From assembly GCF_030463565.1 (NCBI RefSeq), contig NC_134660.1, positions 193,501-257,500 on the forward strand: DNA of 64,000 nt, read 5' to 3'. Every line of letters starts with the position of its first letter. Position 1 is the first letter of the stretch. Both the position numbers and the translations under genes were made by a program. The notes beneath the pieces were generated by a model. The model was not told where the DNA came from. It searched no databases and saw nothing but the letters and a program-made list of their open reading frames with translations. Below, one piece after another: positions 47,831-58,900 of this stretch. Source of the DNA: Pelecanus crispus (Eukaryota > Chordata > Aves > Pelecaniformes > Pelecanidae).

Positions 47831-50800
47831 TTACATTCCAGCGTTTGTTAGCACCACCAGCTCTGAGCTCTGCAGAAGAGAGCTCTGCAGACTTGTTCAG
47901 ACCCCGCTTCCTTCCCCCTCCAAGGCATGCATGCTCTCTCAGGGTTTGAATTGCCCCATACTCTTTTCAGGAAGATAAATAGGGTATCTGTAAGTTTAAA
48001 CATTAAGGCCTTTGTCAGCCCACAGTGAGTAGCAGAGGCCTCCTGTGGATAAAACTATGTTTGGGGGGAGGTCCTTGTTTTACAGTGCGTTGAGCTCTGT
48101 TGAAGGATGGAGGCTTGACAGCTTTGACACTGAAGTCCTCTGTCGAGGGGACAGGTGGAGCTCCGGCAGCAAGCTTTTTCCCCCCCCTTCCACTCCCAGC
48201 CGCTTGTGCGGAGCGCATTTTGTCCTTGTACCAAAGGGCAGGCAGTACATGCGGCCAGAGCGGAGGAGAGGATGTCGACCAACATGACTCAGTTTGCAGC
48301 CTTCAGATGGCTTGCCAAGTGGAGCGTTCGGTGCTTTTTGTCTCGATCATTTCCTAGCAGATCATCCACATTCTGTTTTTCAGTTTAAGCGTGTGCCACC
48401 TCTTAATTTCTGCTGTGCTGCTTGCTAAGGGTGTGCAGGACAGCCCTCACCACTTCTGCAGCAGGATGAGGGAGTCACGGAGGCAGGTCTGGTCCTGCGC
48501 TCCGGTCTGTGTTCAGTCAATACCCCCTTGCTGCTGTCCCTGCTGTCCTAAACAGCTTTGTGAGCCAAAACTCAAGTTTCTCCAGCACAGACTGCATCTG
48601 TTACTGGTTAGGTGCATGTACTGCCAATATGACCCTCTCTCCTGAACTCGCCAGCTCCTGCTGGAGCTGGTGATGAATGTTTTATAGTGACTTAAATGGA
48701 AAAGACGGATCATGGCTTAGTAGTGACGCTTCTTCCTGCGGTACGGTGCTGCATCACCCTGGTGTGCGGTGCACAAAACAGCTACAAGGCGCTGCCTGGC
48801 TTTGGTCGGGCTTGAAGCAGACTTTTGTACTAGTTAAATCGGTGATTTGTTCTCACAGAAATTGCTGGGTTTTAATTGCTGCTGGCAAACATGTTCAGAA
48901 GATGGTAAGGGCTGAAATAGTGGTTCTTAAACTGTCCTCTGTGGAACCATGCAGAGGGACTTGCAGATTCATTAAATAAGCTTTTTGATGGAAAACTTGA
49001 TAAAGCAGCCAGGAATGCCCAAGAAATTCACAGGTGTTGACAGATGTCCGCTGCTGTGAAAACTGTGGCAAGCGCTAGCGGAGGGAAGTGACGTGATGTA
49101 TCGGTTTGTTGTATGCAGAATGAGATGAGAAGTTCCCTGCAAATTGTACATTAGTGGCCAGAGTTGCTCTTCTAGAAGGTTCTTCGACCTGGTCAGAGCT
49201 CGGTCCTTTCTTGGAAAGCAGAGATGCTCTTTTGTGTCTTCCATTTGATGTTTGAATCCTGTGTTTCTTCAGTCCTTTGTATGCTGGAGCATCTGTTACA
49301 AAAGGGGTTTCACGTGGCCGAACAATAGAGATTGTGCCTTTCTTTTCCTAATGGAAATAAAACTCGATTTTTCACAGACTCGGAGTGTGCTGCATTTTTG
49401 CCATCCTCAGCCACCCCTCCAGGGACAGCTCTGCGTAAAGCTCCTTCCTGCTTGAGCCCCCAACTTATCCACCCAAAACCCAGCAGCTACCCCTGCGTCC
49501 CTACTGGGATCCTGGTCTGGGATTTGATCCAGTGCCATGAAACCTTTCTGCGTCCTTTGCTGTGGAACATAATTGCCAATTCCTTAATTTACGCCTTCTG
49601 ATCTTCTGTCTCGAGTGCTGCTTGCCCACAGTTGAGTAGCCAAAAGCAGGTGCCCTTCTCCCTGCCCATGCCACGCCAATGCTCTGTGGCAACTTTGTGC
49701 CATGTTTCTCTATGGCTCCAGGCAAAACTGAACATAACACGATTCACATTAGTCTCCTGTCGTCCTCCCTATCTCCTCTTTCCATTTCTCTCTGGGCTTT
49801 TTCACGCTCCTGTGCTGTATAGTAGTCCTTTAGCTAGGATTATTGTATCCCATTTCTTAGATAAAGGGCTCGGAGGCCAGAAATGTATTATTTCTGTGTT
49901 AACTGGAAGGGCTTTTTGGGCTGAGAGAGGAAACTTCTCTGGATCGACGCCAGACATAGCACGTCTGCCCCATCCCTTGACTAAATGACCTTCAGCTTTA
50001 ATACTGATGTGTAGCCTTATTTTCATTCTGTTTTAGACTAAAGAGGTGATCTTTGTCTGCTGGGGGACCGCGTTAGGGCATGCCTGCGTAGGTGCACATA
50101 TTACTGCAAACTCCTCTGCATGGTGAGCTGTGGAGGAGCAGAGCACTGCAACTACAGAGGGAATATCTGCAGCTTTATTCAGTGGGTATTCTCTTTACCT
50201 AAAAGGCCTGGTGCTTCTATTACTTTGAACAGGGATGACCTCCCTGTGCTTCAAGCCAGAAAAACGTATTTTCATTTTTCCTACAACTCTGAAGCAACTC
50301 AGATTGAAGGCTTGGAAATCAGGGCAAGCCCATGAGTGAGTAGGCATGAGATGTGATTGCACACATGCAGATTGCTTCTTGCATCTCCCCTGGAAGGCAG
50401 GGAACCTGAGGAGCCTTGGGACTGCACCTGATGGGTGAATTCATACCACTGATGCTGTGTCTGTTTGCTCTTTTGGTGTTCCCTAAAATCCATTAGTTCG
50501 CCCTTACTCCCTGTTCACCCCAGCCCATTCAGACTTATTTGGCATTGATGACAACTTCTGCTTCATCTGGAAATCCTTCTTGGCGTCTACCTATATTGTC
50601 CTAATGTCACTACATGGTCCAAATAAATGTGTTTTTTCTTGACTTCTATCTCTGTGTAAGCTTAAAAACCTGCTTGCTCTAATGAGCGGTGGTGAGAAGA
50701 CTGGGAAAAACAAAAAACAAACAAAAACCCCCACGTTTTAAGAAGAGGCATTTGTGAAAAGGGTTTAGGGCTTTTGTGCTTCAGGTACAGAGCAGAGCTT

Positions 50801-53126
50801 AATTTTGTGATGCTCAGAGCTGTATTCATGAACACAAACTTCATGTTGGAATTCTGCATTTTGAGACGTGTGTTTGCAAAGCGCTCTCCTTTTCCTCACA
50901 GGGCATTAAAGAGCAGATAAGGAGGGCGAGGTCATCTCAGTAGTGCAGAAATTTCCCAGGCCTAGGGAAGAAGCCTGCTTCAGTGTAATCACTTATCCTG
51001 ACGTTTCATTTTGATCTTGGGCTGCAAAACCTGTGGAGTTAAACAAAAACACCCCTATCCCTATGATCCATGACAAAACACCCTTTGACCTCAGGTCTTA
51101 ATGGCTGCATAATAAAAAGTGAAGAGACTGAAGCTGCATTTTCATTCCTAGAAAGATTGGAATAGCCAGTGCTACTCACTCCTCCTGTCTATTGGTACCT
51201 ACTGGGTGCAGTGGATGGGGGAGAAGAGGCAGACTCTGTAACTCCTGCAAGCTAAACCAAGAGGAAAACAAAAGCGTGTTTTATTTGTTGGACGGCTCAC
51301 TTCAGTCCTGGTTGGATTGATGGGGATGAGAAGTTGCTTAGTTGAGAACAGTTTGGGCAGATGTCTGCACCCTGCGTTAGTCTATAGTGAGTGAGTCCTT
51401 ATCAGCTCTGTTGCTGGGAAGTTTGGCAAATACTGAAGGAGTAGTCATCTACTCTTGCAAGGAGAGCTGGGGCATGGGGATCCAAGGAGTTCTCTGCTTC
51501 AAGATTAACTACAGTTTTTCTTGGATATCTCATTGTGAGATTGCTTTGCTGGTGCTGCCTGAGTGGAAGGCTTTGCAACACTGAGATGACTGTAGTTGTG
51601 CCTGTTTAGATCAAGTTGAGGGCAGCACGATCAAGAAATTGCCTTTGCCGGTGCCATTCTCTTTACGGTGTGAGCTGGAAGGTTTTAACGTCCTGGAGAA
51701 TAATTCCATAAATTCTGCCTTCAGTAAACCCTTCTGAACAATGAAAAGCATGTCCCAAATAAGTCCTGTTCTGACACAGTGTTGTATTAATGCTGTTCAC
51801 CAACTGGAGCTCTGAGCTGCTGTCCTCGCACTGGCAATAATTTAACATAGTTTCTGTATTATGGAATATTGATTTACTGTGGAGCATAAAAATGTGCAGT
51901 ACTCAGCAGAAGGGCCTCACCAATTGTTATGCTCCAGGAACACTGCTGCTCAGGAATGTGAAATAAATTTTCCCTTTTAACAATAGATCCTGATTTGCAT
52001 AGTCTCTATTCTTGTTTCTCCAGGGATTGTGCCACTAATGGTCTATAGTCAGTGCTTCCCCACTTTGACACCAAACTACTCTATTTGCACACATACAAAG
52101 GGCTTTGCCATTGAACAGGTGTAATAACTTTTCAAACGGTTTACTCTGTGCTGTAATTGTCTCCTCTCTGTTGTGCACTTACTCTTGTTTGAAGAATTTA
52201 AGTCGCTGAACACCCCCTTCCGTCTCTTCTTTGGTGTTTTAACTGCATTAATTTCAGGAAAGCGTTGTTTATGGCAACCCAAAAAGTCAAATCGACCTGT
52301 GCTGCCAAGGGTGAGGTGGTGTCTTGTTGCTGGTGGAAGGAGACCAGGAACTGGGAAGTGGCTTGTTTGCTCAAGCATACCTTCTTGGAAAATGTTGACT
52401 GCTGCTGCAGGCTCTGGCTGTCCCAGCCCATGAGGTGTTCTTTGACTGAGGATGTCCCAGCAGCTTTTTTTTTTTTTTTTATAGTGTTTCCTAGAGAGGA
52501 TGCTGGTTTTCTACAGGGATGTGTTGGGGGATGCTTGGCTTGTGGTCTTCGCCAGTATATCCACCTGCATGTTCTTCTCTGGTGCTTTGGCAGCAAGCAG
52601 AGTTTTAGGATGGAGTTGCAATGTGTGCAATTCGTCAAGTATTTCAGGACCTCTTATTTTAAAGAAATTCAAGAAAATGGCTTGTTATCGTTTTTGCTCG
52701 TTGTGCTCATGATGCATTAGTGAAGATGGTAAAACCAGCCTCTGTGATCATGTACTGTATCCTCTTCTTAGTGAACAGCAGTTGCTGGTCCCTAGATACT
52801 GAGTTTGCCAAAGGAAGGTTGTAAATCTCTTAATGAAATACTACCTTTAATGTGAAGAGGAGGGGAAAAAAAAAAAGAAGAGCAAAATTTCCACTGGCTT
52901 AGTGCTTCTGCTGCTTTCTGCTTTCTAATGGAAGAAGTATAACTTCTAATTAAAAATATGGGTCTAAAAAAGGTAATGATTGTACTGTCCTGTGCAACCC
53001 AGACCTGTTAGGAAGCTGTTGTAAGCAAAATTATAGTATCGATAAAGGACCTTACTCGCCAGAAAAGGAGGATATGCTCCTGGAAGAAGTTGGTTGTGAG
53101 CTTGAGCAATCCTATTTCAGGCATTT
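47831..53126 (+). other. KANSL1: KANSL1 intron 2, 47.8-53.1 kb
   Basis: Intronic DNA. A 12-bp direct duplication (GAGCTCTGCAGA at 47865 and 47880) sits just right of the CpG patch. It also holds the hairpin at 48651-48670 and a T16 run at 52465-52480. Open frames of up to 151 codons (52265-52720) are not recognised. Confidence 0.5.
48649..48672. other. Strong short hairpin
   Basis: Arms CCAGCTCC (48651-48658) and GGAGCTGG (48663-48670) pair perfectly around a TGCT loop. The stem extends by one G-T wobble and one C-G pair to 48649 and 48672. It is a compact GC-rich stem, too short for a microRNA precursor, with no U-run after it. Confidence 0.6.
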
Positions 53127-53172
53127 GGGGGGGGGGTGGGGGGGGGGTGGGGGGTGGGAGGTGGGCGGTGGG
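53127..53172 (+). repeat. G-rich tract with strong G-quadruplex potential
   Basis: Runs of 10, 10, 6 and 3 G separated by single T, then GGTGGGCGGTGGG. At least four G-tracts of three or more are joined by one- to four-base loops, the classic quadruplex pattern, on the KANSL1 sense strand. The transcribed intron RNA could form it too. Run lengths may vary or be assembly-sensitive. Confidence 0.85.
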
Positions 53173-54680
53173 CATCTTGGTACTTAGTTTGTATTGTTGA
53201 GAATGGCATATTAATCAGAGCTTTTAAGGGGAAAAAAAAAATCCTAATGAACTGAAAGTGCATTGCAGTTGGAGCAAACTGTTCAGTTATAAACGTCTTT
53301 CGTGCATGGTGTAGGCTTACCTTCTTGTTCCTGGATTTAGCTGCAGGGGGTAACAAACTGCCTTGCATTTTCTGATGCGATGATGACCAGGCAAATTCTA
53401 CGCATTGGCAGCATTAGCTATTCTGCTGGCTGCTGTGCCTGCATAGTTGCTTGTGAGCATGTGGAGAGCTATACTGAAAAAGTGGTCCAATAAATTCTCC
53501 TATACATGCGGTATTTTTCAGCGGGCTGCTCTGCTGTGCGTCTGGAGAGTCGGTTTTGCTGGCATAACAGCCAGCTCTTCATCTCCACACTCTTCTGATT
53601 CCTACCTCCTGTCCTCAGCTTGCTCCCGTAACTTCCCCTTCTCTCCCCACACTTGCTCTGTAGTTCGTGGGTGCCGAAACAGGATTCAGACATGGGCCAA
53701 AGTATTTGCACTGGCATAGCTAAAATAATACAACCAGAATTTTAGGCTATTGTCACAGAACAATTGTTGCTGCTAAGGGCTGAAGAGCAGCTAAAGCTTG
53801 GAATGGCTGTTTTTGTCAGCTGAATAAATGCTTGGGGCATTGCATAAATGTCATAGCGTAAAGATCCGGGGCACTTGGATTTGAAATATCACAGAAGTTC
53901 AAACCTAGCCCTGGCAACCAGTGCAAAGAATTTCAGCAAAGATCTTAAAAACATTCAGGAAATTTTTCATAGAGAAAAAACAATCTAAACTCCAGTTCTG
54001 AGTCTGAGCAGAGCGTTCTCCTGGGCTGTGCTATTTTGCTTCTGACTGAGCGACATGCTGCCAAATTTGTGCCTTGGTCGTGAACTCAACAGAAAGTGAA
54101 GTCATAAGGGTATGACGGTCATTTTGTTGAAATCTCTTTATAGTTAATGGGTACACCACATCACAGACACTTTATATTTAGGGGTCTTTTTGGGCTTCAT
54201 GGAAAATTAGGAATTACACCCCCCACCCCCACCCCTTTCTTTTAAACAGGTGACACCTTGAGATAGCTGAAGAAGTTAGGCAAGCCTGGGGGGGTAGCGG
54301 TATGGCAGCAGAGGAGAGCGAGAGCCTCATGGGAACCGGGTGAAGTGAGCTTTTTTGGGAGCAGAGGGCTGGAGCAGCATCTGTGTATGCGTGTTGGCTT
54401 GGGGAGTTGAGCACTTTGGGAAGACCCTCTCTGCAGTAGTCTTTGGGAACGAATGAGATGGAGGTGCTAAGAGGAACACTAGTACGGTAGTACAGTGTTT
54501 TGCCTTAAAGCTTATGAAAAACAATAATGAAACAAAAAACCCAGACCAAGAAAACCTTGGAGTGCTCTCCAGCGCTGAAGTGGTGGTTTCTAGTCTGTGT
54601 ATTCCCCCCTCACACTTCCGTATCCCTGCGGATTCACCCAGTAGTGGAAGGAAGCTGAGTGGAGGTTGGCAAGGTAGAGA
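53173..54680 (+). other. KANSL1: KANSL1 intron 2, 53.2-54.7 kb
   Basis: Intronic DNA with a C-rich ACCCCCCACCCCCACCCC stretch near 54218-54235 and no recognised gene or transposon. Confidence 0.5.
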
Positions 54681-55900
54681 GTGCACATTTTTCATCTGTG
54701 CAGTGCTTGCAGGAGACTCCTACTGAAGATCAGCACTGAGCCATTGGTGGCCTCTGCCTTGGCTTCCTTGCCTGGTAAAAGTGAGGAGCGACTGCAGATT
54801 TTGCTGCAGGTCAGCCGAGGCAGAGGAAGGCAAGTTCTGAAAAACGGTAGGAAGGTATCTAAATGCCTGTCCCAGGCAGCTGTGGCACAGCCCAGGCTGC
54901 TGCGGAGCCTGCTGTGCAAGGGCTTTCCTGCTGGGCAGGACCAAGTAGAGACGGGAAGCTCTGCTGGGAAAGCATTAAATACATCAGCCCTTATCACTTA
55001 CCACTCTCTGCCTGTTGTCTTAGTGATTGGCTCCCGTGTCCTTGTTTGGAAGGTATCCTCTTTGTGTCACCATGTTGTGAGTATGTGAAGTCATGCTGTC
55101 AGGTTGGCACAGGGGACAGCAGTGTATTTCTGTCCCTTGTGATTCATTCCCTGGAACTCGTTCTGATACCCACTGGCACCGGAGTTGAGCCCGGCCGTGG
55201 TTTGGTTCCTGTTGGCTTGGCCATAGGCGGGGTGAGCACAATGGAGGGAAGCACAGCGCAGCTGCTCTTGCGTGGAGAAAACGCACCGAGATCACGTGCA
55301 GACCCTGCTTGGGAGCTGGTGTCTGAAATCCCACAGATCCTTTTGCTGATGGCCTCAATGAGTATTTTACGGTCACCACCCAAACAGAAGACATTTACTG
55401 CATCCTTCCAGTTCTTAAAACCAAAAGCTATTAAGGGATCCACTCAACCACTCAACCTGGAAATTCTTCCATTTCCAGGCTTTGGTGAAAGCTGCTGCGT
55501 GTTCCTCTCGAGGTTCAAGGGTTTTCATTGGGATTGTGGATGGCACTGAGAAAGGGCCAGCACGGACGAGGCGAGTGACTCAGCATCACCGACATGTCGT
55601 GAGTCACCGCTGCCGGTGCACCCTGTGCTGCCGGCTCACCACTGCAGGATCCAAACACGGGAGGTGGTGGGCTCCAAGTTGTTACACATCGGGACGAAGT
55701 GTTGTATCATCAGCGCATGAGCTGATGTACCTTGTGTGATGCCTGGGGCAGCGTGGCGTTTCACCTTCAGACGATCGTGCTCTTGAACTGCTCTGGTTTT
55801 GGCTGTTAACTCCATTCCTGCAGCACAGCCAGACCCTGAACGTAGCACAGGGGTGTGCGAGAACTAAAGTTACAAGTTTCTGCAGGTGATGTGGGTGGTG
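54681..55900. other. GC-rich intronic block with several overlapping open frames
   Basis: Open frames overlap here on both strands: 135 codons at 54681-55088 (plus), 228 codons at 54863-55549 (plus, true ATG), 124 codons at 55020-55394 (minus) and 99 codons at 55144-55443 (minus). The 228-codon frame is the longest in the window outside the CpG island and KANSL1 exon 2. Its peptide is Cys-, Ser- and Leu-rich with no domain I know. It is not called as a gene, because overlap on both strands points to a composition effect. The AP-1/ARE pair lies in the right half. Confidence 0.4.
55575..55607. promoter_or_regulatory. Inverted pair of AP-1/ARE-like sites
   Basis: GTGACTCA (55575-55582) and TGAGTCAC (55600-55607) are perfect inverted copies, 17 bp apart. 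The left copy continues as TGACTCAGCA, which fits the NRF2/small-MAF antioxidant response core TGACnnnGC as well as AP-1. An ACATGT palindrome lies between them. Two consensus heptamers this close are unlikely by chance, so an enhancer element is plausible but unproven. Confidence 0.45.
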
Positions 55901-58900
55901 TTTCACCAGCCAACAGTGTTGCTCTGAGCTAAAAACAGGAGGTAAATAAAATTATGATTTTTAGTTTCCCCATGAGAAACGGAGTACAGTTTATTTGCTG
56001 TGTGTGTATCTCCATAGGATTTGCTGGCTTGTTCCCTGCCTGCTTGCTGGGATTCCTCTTACATGGCATATATTATTCTTCAAAGTATTACATTTAAAGG
56101 AAGAAGGATGGTTTAGTAGGGTTGGCTTGTTTTTTACTTCCTTTTCTGAGGACACTTTCTGAAACCATTTGCACTTCAGAAGCATAACTCTTGTTAAGAT
56201 AAGCCTGATACTGAGGTAGGTAGATGGTGATGATGATGTTCAACAACATAAACAATCCCCAGACATTTTATTTCAGGGGAGAACTTCTTTCTCAAAGAGT
56301 GCATTCAAATATGTTTTTGTTATGCAGCTTCTAAAGTAGTTAAAATTGTCATGAATCACAGTAAAATCTGTTAGTAGGCAGGACAGGCTGTGAAGGTGGT
56401 TTGGTAATTTTGGTTTTTTCTGTGCAATGAGCAGGTTGGGGGGTGGGTCCCCCCTGCCCCCCTGCCTTAGCAGTTGTTTCACTTTGGTATTTTTAATTTC
56501 CCTCTTTTGTTTCCCCATCTGTAGGTCTGTTTGTGGATTGAGTTTTGTACTAGTTTTTCCAAGGGTTTTCTTGGATCCTTGGGCTGCACTTACCTTCTGC
56601 TAGGAGGGGATTTGGGGATGTTTTGGGGAGAGAAAACTGCCATGAGAGAGTGCCCTGGGGCAAAGGCTTTGGCTGCAGCAGCAAGAGGGGAGAACGTGAG
56701 AAATTAACTCCAGTATGGAGCATCCCCTCGGGTTGAGGGGCTGCTGGGACCTGCGGCTCCATACTGGTGTTGAGCTGTGGGCGAGACACCATTTCTGCAA
56801 CTGGCGTATTAGGAATTTGGATTCTGCTGTGCGCAGTTGCCACAGGCTGTGCGGTCTCGTCCTGCCATAATTTCTATGCAGGAGTTCAGGCATCTTTTAA
56901 TGGCCGGCCTGAGCCAATTTTTCCCCCCCCTTTTTTTTTTTTAAATTTTTTTAATAGAAATGAACTAGAGATGTCAAAACAAACCTTTCACATCCTCATC
57001 TGAGTGATGGTTGCTCTGTAGACAAAGCATTGCATGCTGTGGCTGGTGGAGTGGTTTGGATGGTTCCTCCTCATCAAAAAGGAGGGCAGTTGTGATCTGC
57101 TTTATTTGAATGCAAACTATGCATGGCCCCCGGGTCTCTGGCAGCCGGCCAGCGCTGCCCTGTCTCTTGGGCAGAAACCTGGCATCCTCGCTTAGCCCTA
57201 CTCAGCAGAAAAATGCCTTAGGATTTGTACTCGCAGATTTCCCCCGAGCAGTGGGGGGTTTTCAGTGAGGAACATTGGAAATAACTCTTTACTCCCAGCC
57301 TCTAGAGGTCTTCGGTTTGAAGAATGAATGAACTGAGTTGAGGTTTGCACCAGATTTAGGTTAGTGCCGAGCACGTGCTGTGAATAGAAGAGCCCTTCAG
57401 AAGCTGATGGTTCTGTCCACAGGGTGGGGGTGGGTGTTCAGCTGAACAAATTGTTCACTTTGGCTTCTTCACAGGCAGAAATGTTATGATCAGGTAATGA
57501 GATTGTTCTTGAGTGCTTGTGGGGTTTTCTCTTCCTCCCTTGGAGTCGTCATGCAAGTGTATTTGGCAGAGTTTAACTCTTGCTCCACCCATAGATCAGG
57601 TTTTGCACTGGTCTAAAAAAAAAGTATAAAAACTTGGCGGTCTGAGGAATGAACTTGAAGAATATATAGGGTCAGGAGCAAACTGGAAAATAGCAGCTGA
57701 ATCAGGTGCAAATCTCTTTCTTTAGTGAGGCACAATTAAAGATCATGAGAGCAATTGGAAAAGTTGTATTTCTGTAGTGCTTGGGGAACGACGCTTAGAT
57801 TTTTTTGTTGTCAGACTTGTGTATGTGGGCAGAGCATGTGGCTTTTTTTTTTACTTGGGTGTGTCCTGGGTTTCCAGAGTGCCTAAGCATTGGTAATGCT
57901 GTCCCTAGCATGGACTCTTAACAGCAAGTGTCCCAGTATTTGCCTTTATTTTCAGTACTGGCATTTGAGCCCTTCAGAAGATGAACAGAGAAAGGGGATG
58001 GGAAACTTTTTTTAACCAGATTTTAATGCTAATGTTTTTCAGTTTCCAGTGAATCAACAGGAGTTGATTTAACCATGAGATTTCTCTTGGCATCTCACTA
58101 TTGTTCAGGAGTAGGCGTTGCACCAGTATGGACATGAAGCATTGCGTTGCATTCGCACTACTAAACTTTGCCCCGGGGCTGCTGCCTTGTGGTAGGTAAT
58201 GCAAGGGAAGCGTGCAGAATTAATATGGATGATTTGCTCTTTAATGGAGTTGACAGCTGATTGTCATAAACTGTCATATTTGAAACCGCTTTTGTGGTCT
58301 GTTGGCAGGTTTTGTCCCTGCTGAAGATCCCAGGTGGAAACAGGAACTTAGCTCTGGTGTGCCCCGTTTTTGTTTGCTGTAGCTGGCAGCAAGGTCCCTT
58401 TTCTAGTTAAGAACAGTGAATTGCATCGAGTGCTGCTACTTGGGCAGCTCTCAGGAAGGCACGAAGTGTACCTCTGAGCTTTTTGGCAGTGGCGGGATGC
58501 AGACTTGAGTACAGAGCTGGGAAGAGGAAGGCAGCTTGTGCAGAGATTTTGGAGCAGAATCAAAATTCAGGATGGGACTGTGGCTTCCTGCAGTTGCAAA
58601 TTGGCTGGTGCAGGCTGAGAGATGTGTGTAACTGATGATGAGATCTCGCACGTGTATTTCTTCTTGGTTGAGAGGACAAGCATGTGAGGGGCCATACAAG
58701 GCCAAAAGCAGGCTGTTATCAATCTGGAGCCAGCCAGCTGGGATGTCAGGAGCAGTTCATGGCAAACCAGTAGTACCCAGCCTGCTTTTTTGACAACCCC
58801 ACTGACATCTGTCAAAGCCTGGTACACCCACAAGGGATGAATGTGGACAGTGGCTCTAGAACAATCCCAGCTTTTCAGTGGGCCATGCCTTTGGTGGGAA

